Source of the DNA: CAIJXO01 sp964485905
Lineage (GTDB): Bacteria; Patescibacteriota; Minisyncoccia; Phycocordibacterales; GWA1-40-21
NCBI GenBank assembly: GCA_964485905.1
Contig: CAZAJY010000033.1
Coordinates: forward strand, 1 to 6,842
Direction: 5' to 3'
DNA: 6,842 bases
Under the pieces are notes generated by a model. That model searched no databases. It was not told the origin of the DNA and saw only the letters and a program-made list of their open reading frames with translations. Every line of letters begins with the position of its first letter. Position 1 is the first letter of the stretch. Below, in pieces: positions 6,213 to 6,842 of this stretch. The position numbers and the translations under genes are program-made.

Positions 6213-6842
6213 ATGAGCAAAGATTTTTTTCCACAAAAACCTGATGTTAATCCTACTATTTACGCCTATGAACTTATAGGCGTTGATTCGCATAAGGGCT
6301 TATTTAAGGTTGGTTACACTGTTCGCAATGCACAAGATCGAGTTGCTGAACAGTTAAAAACTAGCCGGCTTGAGTACAAAATTGTTCTAGAAGAGGTTGC
6401 TATTAGAAATGACGGAACTGTCTTTACGGACCATGAAGTCCACCAGCATTTGAAACAACGCAGTATTAAGAAAAAAGATGGAGAATGGTTTAAGTGTACT
6501 GTGAAAGATATTAAGTTAGCCATTAACGATATAAAGAATCGAAAGTTTAGCGCTGGAAACAGAGAATTAAATTTTAAGATGCGTCCGGAACAAAATGCTG
6601 CAGTAGAAAAAACAGCAGATTATTTTACGAGTTACAGAAAAGAAAATCCCAGCAAGACGCCGCATTTTTTATGGAATGCAAAAATGCGTTTTGGTAAAAC
6701 ATTTGCAACATATCAACTGGCGAAAAAGATGGGATGGACAAAGATTTTAGTAATGACTTTTAAACCGGCAGTAGAAAGCGCGTGGGATGATGATCTAAAG
6801 GAACATGTTAATTTTAAAAATTGGCAATTTGTTTCAGCGTCT
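6213..6842 (+). CDS. GIY-YIG nuclease fused to a helicase, restriction subunit (partial, runs off right edge)
   Basis: The first 210 residues are visible and the frame is open to the window end. Residues 14-95 form a GIY-YIG domain of the T5orf172/MUG113 type: TIYAYELIG (15-23), LFKVGYT (30-36), R43 in the DRV segment, HEVHQHL (74-80, E75 the probable metal ligand) and EWFKC. A superfamily 2 helicase domain begins at MRPEQ (123-127, Q-motif-like). It has Walker A at AKMRFGKT (156-163) and a motif Ia-like ILVMTFKPAV (178-187). The DEAD/DEAH box and later motifs would lie beyond the edge. The ATG at 6213 follows the methyltransferase stop by 4 bases without a clear Shine-Dalgarno. I infer the restriction arm of a restriction-modification system: ATP-driven translocation plus DNA cleavage of unmodified sites. 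It may carry a further nuclease domain downstream that cannot be seen here. Confidence 0.88.
   Translation, partial: MSKDFFPQKPDVNPTIYAYELIGVDSHKGLFKVGYTVRNAQDRVAEQLKTSRLEYKIVLEEVAIRNDGTVFTDHEVHQHLKQRSIKKKDGEWFKCTVKDIKLAINDIKNRKFSAGNRELNFKMRPEQNAAVEKTADYFTSYRKENPSKTPHFLWNAKMRFGKTFATYQLAKKMGWTKILVMTFKPAVESAWDDDLKEHVNFKNWQFVSAS
6262..6283. repeat. Inverted repeat inside the GIY-YIG coding start
   Basis: ACGCCTAT (6262-6269) and ATAGGCGT (6276-6283) form a perfect 8-bp stem with a 6-base loop, about 50 bases into the gene. In mRNA this would be a stable hairpin near the 5' end of the restriction gene. It overlaps the conserved IYAYELIG codons, so it may be chance. Confidence 0.4.

Noticed and set aside
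6314..6523. Minus-strand reading frame of 69 codons opposite the GIY-YIG domain
   Set aside because: It lies fully antisense to a well-supported coding region and has no recognisable motif.

Overview
The window looks like part of a mobile, defence-carrying region of a bacterium, most likely a member of the Candidate Phyla Radiation (Patescibacteria/Parcubacteria-type). That placement is inference. It rests on the style of the large serine recombinase (a YARKST catalytic motif and a compact zinc ribbon), on the Mrr-like gene fragment at the left edge, and on the general lack of Shine-Dalgarno sequences. At least two genes appear to be expressed from leaderless or near-leaderless starts. No rRNA, tRNA or CRISPR array was seen.

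Layout. At positions 1-205 is the end of a plus-strand reading frame that enters from the left. It reads like the start of an Mrr-type restriction endonuclease and breaks off where the nuclease domain should begin, as if DNA had inserted there. Positions 206-340 are noncoding and end in a strong hairpin terminator. The minus-strand genes follow: a Shedu-type defence nuclease (341-1711), a helix-turn-helix plus zinc-ribbon protein immediately upstream of it (1717-2241), and a large serine recombinase (2317 to about 3618). The 3619-3765 stretch is a divergent control region. On the plus strand come a small MerR/excisionase-type DNA-binding protein (3766-3966) and then a tight three-gene set: two Eco57I-like methyltransferase-fold proteins (4033-4686 and 4676-6208) and a GIY-YIG plus helicase protein that runs off the right edge (from 6213).

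How the genes fit together. The recombinase and the small DNA-binding protein are the probable integration/excision module of an element whose left boundary may lie near position 150. The element would carry two defence cargos transcribed away from the module: a Shedu operon to the left and a restriction-modification-like operon to the right. In the right operon the two methyltransferase proteins look complementary. The first has a clean SAM-binding motif I but no catalytic NPPY. The second has NPPY but a degenerate motif I. The third gene would supply DNA cleavage (GIY-YIG) and translocation (helicase). The first methyltransferase gene also has no normal start codon at the point where its conserved N-terminus begins. 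The right end of the element and the rest of the helicase are outside the window.
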